In this document: positions 13,193 through 23,158 of the stretch, in pieces
Position numbering within the stretch: position 1 is the stretch's first letter
Layout: the number at the start of each line of letters is the position of its first letter
NCBI GenBank assembly: GCA_963710205.1
Contig: CAVPZG010000006.1
Coordinates: 1-64,000, forward strand
From: Pacificimonas sp963710205
Lineage (GTDB): Bacteria; Pseudomonadota; Alphaproteobacteria; Sphingomonadales; Sphingomonadaceae
Reading direction: 5' to 3'
DNA length: 64,000 nt
Translations under genes and position numbers: made by a program
Notes under the pieces: model-generated
What the model saw: the letters and a program-made list of their open reading frames with translations, nothing else
Told to the model about the DNA's origin: nothing
Database searches by the model: none

Positions 13193-15025
13193 CTACCCGG
13201 CTTCGACCCTGGCGATCCAGGCGTCGATATCCTGTTCCAGCACATCCAGCGGCACAGGCCCCGACAGCAGGACCGCGTCATGGAAACCGCGCCAGTCGAA
13301 CCGATCGCCCAGCCGATCCATCGCCCGCTGACGCAGTTCCATGATTTTCAGCTTGCCGATCATGTAGGCGGTCGCCTGACCGGGATAGACGGTATAACGC
13401 TCGATCGCCTTGCGGATATCGCCGTCGGGATTGGGCGTGTTTTCCGTCAGATAGGCGATCGCCTCCTCGCGGCTCCACTTCTTGTGGTGGATGCCGGTAT
13501 CGACGACCAGCCGCGCCGCGCGCCACAATTCCATGCCAAGGCGGCCAAAATCGGAATAGGGATCCTGGTAGAAGCCCATGTCCTTGCCCAGTTCCTCGCT
13601 GTAAAGCCCCCAGCCCTCGGTGTAAGCCGTGAAGCCGCCAAAGCGGCGGAAGGCGGGCAGTTCCGTCATTTCAACCTGCATGGCGCGCTGCAGATGGTGC
13701 CCGGGTTTCGCCTCGTGATAGGCGAGCGCTTCCAGCTCCGTCTTTGACATGTCGTTCAGATTGTAGAGGTTCACATAATAGATGCCCGGACGCGAGCCAT
13801 CGGGTGTCGGTGAATTGTAGAACGCCTTGCCGGCGGATTTCTCCCGGAACGCTTCGACCGGCTTGATGACAAAGTCCGCCTTTGGCAGCCTGCCGAAATA
13901 TTCCGGCAGTTTCTTGTCCATTTCGGCCAGCTTCGCTTCGGCTTCGGCCAGATAATCCTCGCGACTGGTATGAAACATGGCGGGGTCGGTCCGCAGTTTC
14001 TTGAAAAATTCGCCACGCGTTCCGGTGAAGCCAACCTGTTCCATGATGTCCTGCATCTCGCCGTGGATGCGCGCGACCTGCTCCAGGCCCAGCTGGTGCA
14101 CCTGATCGGCATTCATGTCAGTGGTCGTGTAGAATTTCAGCCGCTCGGCATAATAATCCGCCCCGTCCGCAAGGCGGTGGATGCCGTCCACGGTCGGCGC
14201 CTTGGGCGCCTGCCGCTCGACCATCGCGCCCAGTCGGCGATAGGCGGGGCCGACGCTATCCACCAGCGCGGCGCGTCCCGCCGCGACCAGGGCTTCCTTG
14301 TCGGCTTCAGCGATATCGAGCGCATCGACCTTCTCCATCAGATCGGCATATAGCGCGGTCGGCGGACCTGCCGTGAAGGGCGCGCCCGTCAACAGGTTGT
14401 CGATGTCGCTTTTCAGATACGGGAATACCCAGTCGGGCGGCATGACCCCCATCGCCTCCTGGCGTTCCGCGCGCGCGATCAGTTCGTCCATGGCGGGGCC
14501 GATGCCCTGCAGGCGGGACACATAGGCGTCGGCCTGCGCCCGGTTCTCGACCTGGTGGATATTGATCAGAAAGGCCGGCAGTTCGCTGTGCCAGCCATTC
14601 ATCTGATCGAACGTATAGCCGTTCAGGCGATAGGGATAGGCAGCGGCACGGCGGGCCATCATGGCTTCGAACAGGCGGTAGGACATGCGCGATTCCGCGC
14701 TCAGGTCCGCATCCGCGAATGTCGCGCGCATTTCCGCCAGGAATTTCTGGTCCTCGGCGAAGGCCGCCTGGTCCGCGGCGTCCGAGAAATCGTCCCACCT
14801 GCCATAGTCCGCATCGACGATCCCTCGCTGCGCCTTGTTGATCGGCGAGCGTGCGAGCGCGGCATCATTGTAGCGCGCAAAGAATGCCGCCAGCCGGGCA
14901 TCGGCCCGTGCGGCGCTGTCACTGGCGGAAACCGGGTTTGCCGCTTCCACATTCGGGGCCGGGGTCGCGACCGTGCATGCGGAAAGGGCGGCAGCGCCAG
15001 CGAGAAGGGCAATCATACGGGTCAT
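13193..15025 (-). CDS. DUF885-family lipoprotein, putative metallopeptidase
   Basis: This 610-residue protein has a lipoprotein signal (lipobox LSAC, Cys17) and a DUF885 domain over most of its length. The motif YHEAKPGHHLQ and a downstream YTEGWGLYSEELG resemble zinc-binding peptidase signatures. DUF885 proteins are thought to be M32-like or gluzincin peptidases, mostly without known substrates. It converges on envC with an 11-base gap. A second, shorter DUF885 protein lies at 58309-59613. Anchoring would place it in the periplasm at the inner or outer membrane. Confidence 0.85.
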   Translation of the reverse strand: MTRMIALLAGAAALSACTVATPAPNVEAANPVSASDSAARADARLAAFFARYNDAALARSPINKAQRGIVDADYGRWDDFSDAADQAAFAEDQKFLAEMRATFADADLSAESRMSYRLFEAMMARRAAAYPYRLNGYTFDQMNGWHSELPAFLINIHQVENRAQADAYVSRLQGIGPAMDELIARAERQEAMGVMPPDWVFPYLKSDIDNLLTGAPFTAGPPTALYADLMEKVDALDIAEADKEALVAAGRAALVDSVGPAYRRLGAMVERQAPKAPTVDGIHRLADGADYYAERLKFYTTTDMNADQVHQLGLEQVARIHGEMQDIMEQVGFTGTRGEFFKKLRTDPAMFHTSREDYLAEAEAKLAEMDKKLPEYFGRLPKADFVIKPVEAFREKSAGKAFYNSPTPDGSRPGIYYVNLYNLNDMSKTELEALAYHEAKPGHHLQRAMQVEMTELPAFRRFGGFTAYTEGWGLYSEELGKDMGFYQDPYSDFGRLGMELWRAARLVVDTGIHHKKWSREEAIAYLTENTPNPDGDIRKAIERYTVYPGQATAYMIGKLKIMELRQRAMDRLGDRFDWRGFHDAVLLSGPVPLDVLEQDIDAWIARVEAG

Positions 15026-15104
15026 GGAGTCAGCAGTCCGGAAATGGTTAATTCTGTTAACGGTCTAGAAGCTCCGCCATCTTTTGGCTAGGCGCTCAGG
15101 CATC

Positions 15105-16166
15105 ATGCCATCCGCCTTTTCCGCGATACGCCCGCTCATTTTCCGCCTCGAGCCGGAGCGCGCACACCGCGCCACCATCGCGCTCCTGAAAACGGGATTG
15201 ATGCCCGGCCATGCCGCCCGCGATCCGCTGCTGACCAGCACGGTTGCCGGGCTGACATTTCCCAATCCGCTGGGCATGGCCGCGGGCTTCGACAAGGATG
15301 CCGAAGTGCCGGGCCCGCTGCTCAGGCTCGGCTTCGGGTTTGTCGAGGTTGGCACGCTGACGCCGCTGCCGCAGGAGGGCAATCCGAGGCCCCGCATCTT
15401 CCGCCTCGTTTCCGACCGTGCCGTCATCAACCGGCTGGGTTTCAACAATGGAGGTATCGACATGGCGCTGAAACGTCTGCGTCGCCGCGCCTATGAAGGC
15501 GGCGGCATTGGCGGTTCCGGCCGCATCGGCATCAATGTCGGCGCGAACAAGGACAGCACCGACCGCATCGGCGATTATGTTATCGGCGTCGAAAAGGCCG
15601 CGCCCGTCGCGGACTATCTGACGGTCAATATTTCCAGTCCCAACACACCGGGTCTGCGGGCGCTACAGTCGAAGGATGCCTTGGCCGAGCTTCTCACCCG
15701 CGCCTGCGCCGCGCGAAACGGGCGCAGGGTTCCGCTGTTCCTGAAGGTTGCGCCCGACCTGACCGACGCCGACGTTGCCGACATTGCAGAAGTGCTGCTG
15801 GCCAGCGAAGCGGACGGTCTGATCGTGTCCAACACAACCATTGACCGCCCGGACAGCCTGAAATCGCCTCACGCCCGCGAAATCGGCGGTCTCAGCGGCA
15901 GACCGCTGACGGTCCCCGCGCTCGAACGCCTGTCGGCCTTTCGCCAGGCGCTGGGAACGAAGCGACCGCTGATTGGCGTGGGCGGGATCTCGAATGCCGA
16001 TGACGCCTATGCCCGCATACGGGCGGGTGCGAGCCTCATCCAGCTCTATACGGCCATGATCTATGAGGGACCGGGCCTTCCCGCGCGCATCGCCGCTGGC
16101 ATCGCGGCCCATCTGAAGGCCGACGGCTTCGGCAACGTCGCCAAAGCCGTCGGTGCCGGCGTCTAG
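15105..16166 (+). CDS. pyrD: dihydroorotate dehydrogenase (quinone), class 2
   Basis: This 353-residue enzyme oxidises dihydroorotate to orotate with FMN and passes electrons to quinone at the membrane. The N-terminal helical extension (about 1-45), NPLGMAAGFDKDAEVP, VGTLTPLPQEGNPRPR, NRLGFNNGG and VNISSPNTPGLR mark class 2. The ATG at 15105 is used; a TTG at 15084 would add seven residues. The gene ends inside the stop of the convergent membrane-protein gene (4-base overlap). Confidence 0.95.
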   Translation: MPSAFSAIRPLIFRLEPERAHRATIALLKTGLMPGHAARDPLLTSTVAGLTFPNPLGMAAGFDKDAEVPGPLLRLGFGFVEVGTLTPLPQEGNPRPRIFRLVSDRAVINRLGFNNGGIDMALKRLRRRAYEGGGIGGSGRIGINVGANKDSTDRIGDYVIGVEKAAPVADYLTVNISSPNTPGLRALQSKDALAELLTRACAARNGRRVPLFLKVAPDLTDADVADIAEVLLASEADGLIVSNTTIDRPDSLKSPHAREIGGLSGRPLTVPALERLSAFRQALGTKRPLIGVGGISNADDAYARIRAGASLIQLYTAMIYEGPGLPARIAAGIAAHLKADGFGNVAKAVGAGV

Positions 16167-16945
16167 GCGAAGACCTCGCCCAGATGTTCCGTGCCCGCAC
16201 CGTCCTTGATGGTGCGCAGTTCCAGATACATGGCCGCGAGTATGGCTATACCGATGATGTAAATGATCGTGTTCGAGAGCGCCGAAGCAATGAAGAACAG
16301 CGCCCCGGCATCCTGCAGTTCAGGCAATCCAGTGAAAACCCCCAGGCCCGGTCCCGTTAAGGCTGCGAGTCCGGACATGATTATGGCGAGGATGAACAGA
16401 ATGACCAAGATCGCGAAAATGGTCCAGCGGGAACCCTTCGTCAGTTGTCGACTGCGTCCAAAGCTGCCGAAGATCCCATGTCTGTCGATCACCAGCGCGG
16501 GATAGCTGACCGCCCACATGCAGCTGAGAATGATGCCGGGAATGATGATCAGAACGAAGCCGATGCCGACGCCAATCGTCCACAGGATGCCATGCAGAAA
16601 AGCCGGTATGAAAGTGATCAGCGCCGTACGGAAAACGCTGCCCAGGTCGACGCCGCCGCCCCGATCGTCCTGAGCGGCGATTGAGAGGGCAGCCGGGATG
16701 AACAGCAGGCTGGTAATCACTGCCAGCGCATAGACCGCCCACGCCGCAGCACCCAATGATCCGAAATCCTGCGAGGACACGGCGCTATAGGTCAGGAAGT
16801 TGCTGGCCGCTGCAGGGACCAGCATCAGGACGATGCCAATGATGGCATATGGTCCGATATTGCGTCCGATAATCCCGAATGCGCGCGAAAATACACTGCC
16901 GATGTCCAGAGTGCGCGCGGTCGCGCCATCGTAGCTGACTGCCAT
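16163..16945 (-). CDS. multi-pass membrane protein of unknown function
   Basis: This 260-residue protein has about six hydrophobic segments after a short cytoplasmic lead (LDIGSVFSRAFGIIGRN). The central part GFVLIIIPGIILSCMWAVSYPALVIDRHG with a following SFGRSRQLTKG loop resembles YciC/DUF975-like membrane proteins that share an IPGI/W-x-xA-x-P pattern. I do not recognise a specific function. It is convergent with pyrD. A 200-base gap with no visible gene separates it from the divergent operon at 17146. Confidence 0.75.
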   Translation of the reverse strand: MAVSYDGATARTLDIGSVFSRAFGIIGRNIGPYAIIGIVLMLVPAAASNFLTYSAVSSQDFGSLGAAAWAVYALAVITSLLFIPAALSIAAQDDRGGGVDLGSVFRTALITFIPAFLHGILWTIGVGIGFVLIIIPGIILSCMWAVSYPALVIDRHGIFGSFGRSRQLTKGSRWTIFAILVILFILAIIMSGLAALTGPGLGVFTGLPELQDAGALFFIASALSNTIIYIIGIAILAAMYLELRTIKDGAGTEHLGEVFA

Positions 16946-17145
16946 CTGTCCGTATCCCCCTCTTCCCTGTTTCGGGGCGCATAAGGCGGCATCGATGGGA
17001 TGGCAAATCAGAACAATCTGTTTTTCCGGAACCTCAGCCCGTCGGCCTCGCCGGCCGTCTTCACCATGACGGTATGGATTTCATTAGCGGCTTTCGTCCA
17101 TAGGCCATGCCAGTATAACCGGCGGTAAATGACAGGGGATTTCAG

Positions 17146-17775
17146 TTGCAGGATGCGGGCGGGGAAGGAGCGGCGGACGCCGGGCGCGATGCCGCGCTTG
17201 CTGATGTCCATGCCGACATCCGCGCCGATGACAGCATCCAGTATGACCTGCCGGACTTTGCCCTGCCGGAACGCGCCGAAACACCGGAATGGCTGAAGGC
17301 CATCTGGCCGTTCTTCGAATTCATAGGCCCGGCCATCCCCTATATCCTGATCGCCGTTCTTATCGGCCTCCTCCTCTATTTTCTCTGGCCCTATATCACC
17401 GACCGGCTTCTCGACTGGCGGCATCAGGGGCGGCGTGCGCTTCCCGACTGGCGGCCAGAGGAAACCGCCGCGCGCACGTTGCTGGCGGAGGCGGACGCGC
17501 TGGCCGCGGAAGGACGCTATGCGGAGGCGGCGCACATCCTCCTTCATCGCTCCATCGAGGATATTCAGGCCCAGCGCCCTGATCTCGTTCGGCCCGCTTT
17601 TACATCGCGGGAGATTGCTGCGCATGAAGCGATGCCGGCCGATGCGCGCGGCGTCTTCGGCGATATCGCGCGGCTGGTGGAACGCGGTCTGTTCGCCCGC
17701 CGCGATGTGGACGTGGACGAGTGGCAAAACGTCCGCGCCGCCTATGACCGTTTCGTCTTCGCGGGCGCGGTATGA
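17146..17775 (+). CDS. DUF4129-like membrane protein, first gene of a MoxR operon
   Basis: This 209-residue protein has an acidic N-terminal part, one strong transmembrane segment (about 62-85: AIPYILIAVLIGLLLYFLW) and a cytoplasmic domain with AARTLLAEADALAAEGRYAEAA and ILLHRSIEDI. This fits the DUF4129 family, which typically accompanies MoxR ATPases. The start codon appears to be TTG 17146; no better upstream start is in frame. Its stop overlaps the next gene by 4 bases. The specific role is unknown. Confidence 0.75.
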   Translation: MQDAGGEGAADAGRDAALADVHADIRADDSIQYDLPDFALPERAETPEWLKAIWPFFEFIGPAIPYILIAVLIGLLLYFLWPYITDRLLDWRHQGRRALPDWRPEETAARTLLAEADALAAEGRYAEAAHILLHRSIEDIQAQRPDLVRPAFTSREIAAHEAMPADARGVFGDIARLVERGLFARRDVDVDEWQNVRAAYDRFVFAGAV

Positions 17776-18983
17776 GCGAGCTGCCAGTCCCACCCGCGGG
17801 CGGAAATCCGTTCCGCACGAAGACGGTCGTCCTGTTCGTCACGCTGGGCGTGCTGGCCTTTTTTGCTTTCCTGCTGCTTCTCACATTTTCGGATGAATTA
17901 CAGAATGCGGAGGATAGCGAAGCGCATGCGATGTCGGTTTCCGCCACCGGCTACCGCGCCGCCGCTGAACTGATCGAGCGCATGGACGGCGATGTCGCCA
18001 TGGAGCGCAATGCCAAGGGTGAGACGTCGGAGCGGCTCTATATCCTCACGCCGCGGATCTTCACCGACCCGGAGTTGCTGGCGGAGCGGGCGCGCCATTA
18101 TGCCGAAACCGGCTATGTGATGATCGTGCTGCCCAGATATTATACCCGTCCGCTTGGCGGCGACAGGGGCGGCCCGTCAGAAAACCCGGCCTGGGCGGAG
18201 CGCACCGGCGATGTCCGAACAGCGGCGCTCCAGAGCCTTCTTTCGGGGCTTGGTGATTACAGGATTGCGCCCGCCGAGCCTGTCCTGCCGGACAGCGACA
18301 ACTGGTTTGACGGCTTCCGCACGATTTCCGGCAGCGGGCTTGAGGCGTTCCTGACGGACAGCGATGGCCGCTTTGCCGGCGCCTGGATTGTCGATGAAAC
18401 CATCGCCATCGTCCCCGACGGCAACATGATGAACAATCTCGCGCTGTCGAAACTGGAAAATGCCGAGCGGCTGCTGGCAATCATCGACTCCGCGACATCG
18501 GATGCCGACCGCAGGGTGACCTTCGACCTGACCCTCAATGGGTTCGAGATTGGCGAAAGCGCCCTGAAGCGCGCCTTCACTCCGCCGCTTCTCGGCGTCA
18601 CGATCGCTGCGCTTCTGACCGCGATTCTTGCCGGCCTCACCGCTGCCGTCCGCTTCGGCCCTGCGCTGCGTGAAGCCCGCGCGGTTCAATATGGCAAGCA
18701 GGCCCTCCTCGACAACAGCGCCGACATGGTGCGGCTGACCCGGCGCGAGGAAGCGAGCGCGGCTTCCTATATCGACGTCATCCGGCGCAGTGCCGCGCGC
18801 AGCGCCGGGCTTGTCGTAACGGCCGCGCCCGAAGTGCTCGACCGGCAGCTTGACCGGTTCGGCGGCGAGGAAACACCACGGTTCACCGCGCTGGCATCCG
18901 CGCTTTATGGCGCCTCGACGCGCTCTGAAATCCTTACCGCCGCACAGGCGCTGCATCATTGGAAGAAAGTGATTTTCGCATGA
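17772..18983 (+). CDS. DUF4350-family membrane protein
   Basis: This 403-residue protein has a transmembrane segment near the N-terminus (about 19-40), a central soluble domain (about 50-260) and a second transmembrane segment near 270-292. A cytoplasmic C-terminal region follows. The fold pattern and context (between DUF4129-like and MoxR genes) match DUF4350, a domain of unknown function. Both ends overlap the neighbouring genes by 4 bases, showing tight coupling. No catalytic motif is visible. Confidence 0.75.
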   Translation: MSELPVPPAGGNPFRTKTVVLFVTLGVLAFFAFLLLLTFSDELQNAEDSEAHAMSVSATGYRAAAELIERMDGDVAMERNAKGETSERLYILTPRIFTDPELLAERARHYAETGYVMIVLPRYYTRPLGGDRGGPSENPAWAERTGDVRTAALQSLLSGLGDYRIAPAEPVLPDSDNWFDGFRTISGSGLEAFLTDSDGRFAGAWIVDETIAIVPDGNMMNNLALSKLENAERLLAIIDSATSDADRRVTFDLTLNGFEIGESALKRAFTPPLLGVTIAALLTAILAGLTAAVRFGPALREARAVQYGKQALLDNSADMVRLTRREEASAASYIDVIRRSAARSAGLVVTAAPEVLDRQLDRFGGEETPRFTALASALYGASTRSEILTAAQALHHWKKVIFA

Positions 18984-19936
18984 ACGTGAATGACGTACAG
19001 GCGCTCGCCGCCAGTATTCGCACCGAGGTGGGCAAGGCCATCGTCGGCCAGGACGATGCCGTCGAAAAACTGCTGATCGCGCTGTTTTCATCGGGCCATG
19101 TGCTGCTTGAGGGGCCGCCCGGCACGGCAAAGACCCTGCTGGCGCAATGTTTCGCCGCCGCGCTGGACCTGGATTTCGGCCGCATCCAGTTCACGCCCGA
19201 CCTGATGCCGTCCGACATCGTGGGCGCGAACCTGTTCAACTTCCAGACCAGCCAGTTCACACTGACACGCGGCCCGATCTTTCACGAGCTGCTGCTGGCC
19301 GACGAAATCAACCGCACGCCGCCCAAGACGCAGGCGGCTCTCCTTGAGGCGATGCAGGAACGTGTCGTCACCATCGACGGTGAGCAGCATGAGCTTGGTA
19401 CGCGTTTTCAGGTGATCGCCACGCAGAATCCGATCGAGCAGCAGGGCGTCTATCCGCTTCCGGAGGCGCAGCTCGACCGTTTCCTGTTCAAGGTCGATGT
19501 GGGCTATCCCTCCGAGGAGGAGGAGCGCCGCATCGTCGCGCGCCATGGCGGCAGTTTCGGCATGCCGAAGCCTGCGGCCTTTCAGATTTCCGCGGTCACG
19601 GATGCCGAGCAGCTCAACGCTGCGTCCGCCATCGTCAGCGGCATTCAGCTGGTCGATGAGGTTACGGATTATGTCGTTCGCCTGATCCGCGAAACGCGCA
19701 ACTCTCCCGATCTTGAGGCCGGCGCGTCGCCCCGTGCCGCGGTGCTGCTGGCCGGCGCTGCCCGTGCCCGCGCCGCCCTTGAGGGCCGCGATTACGTCGT
19801 CCCCGACGATGTGAAGGCGCTTGCCCGTCCCGTGCTTCGCCACCGTGTCATGCTCAGCCCCAGCGCGGAGATTGACGGGCGGCTGGTCGACGATGTGGTG
19901 GACGGCCTGATCGAACGCACGGACGCGCCGCGCTAG
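18980..19936 (+). CDS. MoxR-family AAA+ ATPase
   Basis: This 318-residue AAA+ ATPase has Walker A EGPPGTAKT (about 42-50), Walker B LLLADEINRTPPK and sensor 1 FQVIATQNPIE, all classical for MoxR. These ATPases act as chaperones or remodelling factors, often with VWA- or DUF58-domain partners. ATG 18980 is chosen because it gives the ATGA overlap with DUF4350 and starts MNVNDVQALA; an upstream in-frame TTG at 18959 is less likely. It is followed after 11 bases by the DUF58 gene. Confidence 0.92.
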   Translation: MNVNDVQALAASIRTEVGKAIVGQDDAVEKLLIALFSSGHVLLEGPPGTAKTLLAQCFAAALDLDFGRIQFTPDLMPSDIVGANLFNFQTSQFTLTRGPIFHELLLADEINRTPPKTQAALLEAMQERVVTIDGEQHELGTRFQVIATQNPIEQQGVYPLPEAQLDRFLFKVDVGYPSEEEERRIVARHGGSFGMPKPAAFQISAVTDAEQLNAASAIVSGIQLVDEVTDYVVRLIRETRNSPDLEAGASPRAAVLLAGAARARAALEGRDYVVPDDVKALARPVLRHRVMLSPSAEIDGRLVDDVVDGLIERTDAPR

Positions 19937-19947
19937 TCCGGCTTGCG

Positions 19948-21243
19948 ATGATCTATCCCACGCCCCTTGCCATTCTGCTGGCCGCGCTCGGCATTGCGGT
20001 TGCCCTGATGACGGCTGCCGTCAGTCCGGGTCTGTGGTGGGCGGGGCTGATCTGGAGCGGCGCCGTCCTGATGGCCGGACTGCTCGATGCGCTGATGCTG
20101 CGTGACTGGCCGGAAATGAAGCTGGTCGCCCCGCGCCTTGTGCCGGTCGGGGAGCCGTTCGCCGCAAAGGTCACGGCCAGTTTTTCCGGCGCAAGACAGG
20201 GCGTCATGGAATTCGCGCTCGGCACCGGGCCGCGCCTGGCGCTGGACGGTGCGCCGGAACAGATTTCGGCCAGCGGCGAAGCGGAGTGGACGGTCCGCGC
20301 AGAGCGGCGCGGCCCTGCCGAGATCGGCCCGGCCTGGGCGCGCTGGCGTGGACCGCTCGGTCTTGCCTGGCGGCAGAAGAAACTGGAGGCCGCCGAACGG
20401 GTCGGCGTCACGCAGAACATCACGCCGCTCAAAAGCGCGCCTATCCAGACCATGTTGCGCGATGCGGCCATTGGCATGGTGGCCCGCATGCATCAGGGTG
20501 AGGGGACGGAATTTCAAAGCCTTGTCGAATATCGCCCGGGCATGGATCGCCGCGCCATCGACTGGAAGCGTTCCGCGACCCGGGCGGATCTGGTGGCACG
20601 CGAATATCGGACAGAACGCAACAACCAGATCGTTTTCGCGGTCGACTCGGGACGCGCCATGGTGGAGCCGATTGCCGGCACACCGCGCGTCGACCGTGCC
20701 GTCACGGCCGCGCTGACCGCCGCCTATGTCGCGCTGAAATCGGGTGACCGCGCCGCCATCTACGCCTTTGCCGAGGTGCCGCGGAACGCCAGCGCCTTCG
20801 CCAGCGGCACACGCCAGTTCACGGCACTGCAGGCCGCCGCCGCCGAGATCGACTATGGTCATGCGGAGACGAATTACACGCTGGGTCTGACCCAGCTCGG
20901 CGCGCGGCTGCAGCGCCGCTCGCTGATCGCCGTTTTTACCGAATTTACCGATGCGACGGGTGCGGAACTGCTGATCGAGGCGGCGGTCCGCCTGATGGAC
21001 CGGCACCTCGTGATCTTCATCCTGCAACGCGACGAGGAACTTGAGGCCGCCGCCGCAGCGCGCCCCGAAACAACGGAGGATGTCAGCCGCGCCGTGACCG
21101 CCGCGGCTCTTCTCAGGGAACGCCAGCTCGTCATCGCCCGCCTGCGCCACCTTGGCGCGCATATCGTCGAGGGGCGTCATGGCGAGACGCCGGAAAAACT
21201 GGTCGATGCCTATCTCTCGATCAAGCGCCGGGGGCTGTTATGA
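19948..21243 (+). CDS. DUF58-domain protein
   Basis: This 431-residue protein has two N-terminal hydrophobic segments (about 5-50) and a DUF58 domain with the conserved EFQSLVEYRPGMDRRAIDWK segment (about 190-209), followed by a von Willebrand factor A-like region (VFAVDSGRAM). DUF58 proteins are the standard partners of MoxR ATPases. It overlaps the next gene by 4 bases. By family and context it probably scaffolds a membrane-associated complex with the MoxR protein. Confidence 0.88.
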   Translation: MIYPTPLAILLAALGIAVALMTAAVSPGLWWAGLIWSGAVLMAGLLDALMLRDWPEMKLVAPRLVPVGEPFAAKVTASFSGARQGVMEFALGTGPRLALDGAPEQISASGEAEWTVRAERRGPAEIGPAWARWRGPLGLAWRQKKLEAAERVGVTQNITPLKSAPIQTMLRDAAIGMVARMHQGEGTEFQSLVEYRPGMDRRAIDWKRSATRADLVAREYRTERNNQIVFAVDSGRAMVEPIAGTPRVDRAVTAALTAAYVALKSGDRAAIYAFAEVPRNASAFASGTRQFTALQAAAAEIDYGHAETNYTLGLTQLGARLQRRSLIAVFTEFTDATGAELLIEAAVRLMDRHLVIFILQRDEELEAAAAARPETTEDVSRAVTAAALLRERQLVIARLRHLGAHIVEGRHGETPEKLVDAYLSIKRRGLL

Positions 21244-22253
21244 GCATGATGATGGCGACCGGTGTCGAGGGCATTCGCAGTGACCGGTTCCGGACAGCGC
21301 GGGAGGCGGACTGGTGGCGGCTGGAAACCATCGTCGAGACCATCGAGAAGAAATCCGCCAGCGCGCTAGACAACGACCAGCTCCTTGCCCTGCCGCTCCT
21401 CTACAGGTCGGCACTGTCGTCACTGTCCGTCGCGCGGGAAACGGCGCTCGACGCCAATCTGATCGCCTATCTCGAAAATCTGTGCCAGCGCGCCTACCTC
21501 ATCCTTTACGGCGCGCGCTCGCCGCTGGGCACCTGGCTGAAGGATTTCTTCGCGCGCGGCTGGAGCCGGGCAATGCAGGGGATCTGGCTCGAAACGGTTC
21601 TGGTTGGCCTGCTGTTCCTGATCGGGTCGGTCGCGGGCTACCTGCTCGCATCCGCCGATGACAGCTGGTTCTACGCCTTTGTCGATCCCGGCCTTGCCGC
21701 CGGGCGCGACCCGACCGCGACGGCGGCATCGCTGAAGGCGACGCTGTACGGCGGCGACAGCGACAATGACGGGCTGGAGGTGTTCGCCACCTTCCTGTTC
21801 ACGCACAATGCGCGGATCGCCATCATGGCGTTCGCACTCGGCTTCGCGCTCGGCCTGCCGACCATTCTCCTTATCCTCTCCAATGCGACCATGATGGGCG
21901 CGTTCATGTCGGTGTTTGTCGCCAAGGGGTTGGGCTTCGCGGCGGGCGGCTGGCTGTTCATTCACGGCACGACGGAAATCTTCGCCATCATCATCGCGGG
22001 CGCTGCCGGTTTGCATTGTGCGCGCGGTGTCGTCTTTCCAGGCAGGCTGACCCGGATGGCGAGTGCCGCCGAACATGGCCGCCGCGCCGCCATCGCCATG
22101 GTGGGCGTCGTCCTGATGCTGTTCATCGCGGGAGGTATCGAGGGGTTCGGACGCCAGCTCATTGAAAATGACTACGCCCGCTACGGCGTCGGTGCGGCGA
22201 TGCTGCTGGGCTGGCTGGTATATTTCTACCGCCCCGTCAGGACGCCCGCATGA
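21240..22253 (+). CDS. stage II sporulation protein M (SpoIIM/DUF95) family membrane protein
   Basis: This 337-residue protein has a soluble N-terminal part (about 1-100) and four to five transmembrane helices. The segment FIHGTTEIFAIIIAGAAGL (about 240-258) is the SpoIIM-type signature. In spore formers SpoIIM helps peptidoglycan degradation during engulfment. In this non-sporulating group the gene is found with MoxR/DUF58/RDD genes and its job is not established. The operon context (4-base overlaps on both sides) suggests a shared envelope complex. Confidence 0.85.
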   Translation: MSMMMATGVEGIRSDRFRTAREADWWRLETIVETIEKKSASALDNDQLLALPLLYRSALSSLSVARETALDANLIAYLENLCQRAYLILYGARSPLGTWLKDFFARGWSRAMQGIWLETVLVGLLFLIGSVAGYLLASADDSWFYAFVDPGLAAGRDPTATAASLKATLYGGDSDNDGLEVFATFLFTHNARIAIMAFALGFALGLPTILLILSNATMMGAFMSVFVAKGLGFAAGGWLFIHGTTEIFAIIIAGAAGLHCARGVVFPGRLTRMASAAEHGRRAAIAMVGVVLMLFIAGGIEGFGRQLIENDYARYGVGAAMLLGWLVYFYRPVRTPA

Positions 22254-23158
22254 ACGCCGCCGTCCTGCCCTGGGAGCGCAAGACGAAGCTGGAGCGCGCG
22301 CTCGTCACGCCGGAGGGTGTGCCGCTCACCATCCGGCTGGCCTCGGCGGGCACGCGCGCGTCGGCCTTCATTCTCGACATCGTCTTCATCATCCTGCTGT
22401 TCGTCGTCACAACCATCATCGTCGCCATCGCTGCGTGGGCAGTGCCCACGCTCGATGAGGCCATGGGCAATTTCCTCATCATCATGTGGCTGCTCGGCAC
22501 GTTCATCCTGCGCGTCTTCTATTTCACCGGTTTCGAGCTGACTCCGCGCGCCGCGACACCCGGCAAGCGCAGGTCGAACATCCGTGTCGCGGCAAGGAAT
22601 GGCGGCCGCCTGACGGCCGATGCCATTGTCGCGCGCAACCTCTTTCGCGAAATGGAGGTTTTCCTACCTATCGGCTTTCTCGCTGCCGCCATGGCCGAGG
22701 ACACGCTGTCGACGGCCATGGGACTTGCAGGGCTCGGCTGGACCGGCATCATGCTGTTCTTCCCGCTTCTCAACAGGGACCGCCTGCGCGTTGGCGATTT
22801 CCTGGCGGGCACATGGGTGATCGAACAGCCTGCGTCCGAACTTGGCTTCGCGCTGTCCACGCGCGAGGTGCGGAAGGACTATGAGTTTACCGATGCGGAA
22901 CTTGGCGTCTACGGCGAGAAGGAGCTCCTTACGCTGGAATATGTCCTGCGGCGCGGTGAGGAGGCCGAGGAGGAGACCGTCGCTGCGACGATCCGCCGGA
23001 AAATGGGCCGCGCGCCCGCCAGCGACGACCGTGCCTTTTTGACCGCCTATTACGGCGCGCTTCGGGAACGGCTGGAAAGCGGCATGAGGTTCGGACGCAG
23101 GCGGGCCAGCAAGCTGGAAGCGGAAACGAGGCCCAGCGAAGGCCGCGCGATCAAATGA
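22250..23158 (+). CDS. RDD-family membrane protein
   Basis: This 302-residue protein starts with a soluble lead, then RLASAGTRASAFILDIVFI and further hydrophobic segments to about residue 190. The ELTPRAATPGKRRSNIRV loop is the RDD signature. The remaining 110 residues are polar and rich in Arg and Glu. RDD proteins are found beside MoxR operons and in some cases act as ion antiporters. It is the last gene of the operon and overlaps the convergent gene at 23151 by 8 bases. Confidence 0.85.
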   Translation: MNAAVLPWERKTKLERALVTPEGVPLTIRLASAGTRASAFILDIVFIILLFVVTTIIVAIAAWAVPTLDEAMGNFLIIMWLLGTFILRVFYFTGFELTPRAATPGKRRSNIRVAARNGGRLTADAIVARNLFREMEVFLPIGFLAAAMAEDTLSTAMGLAGLGWTGIMLFFPLLNRDRLRVGDFLAGTWVIEQPASELGFALSTREVRKDYEFTDAELGVYGEKELLTLEYVLRRGEEAEEETVAATIRRKMGRAPASDDRAFLTAYYGALRERLESGMRFGRRRASKLEAETRPSEGRAIK

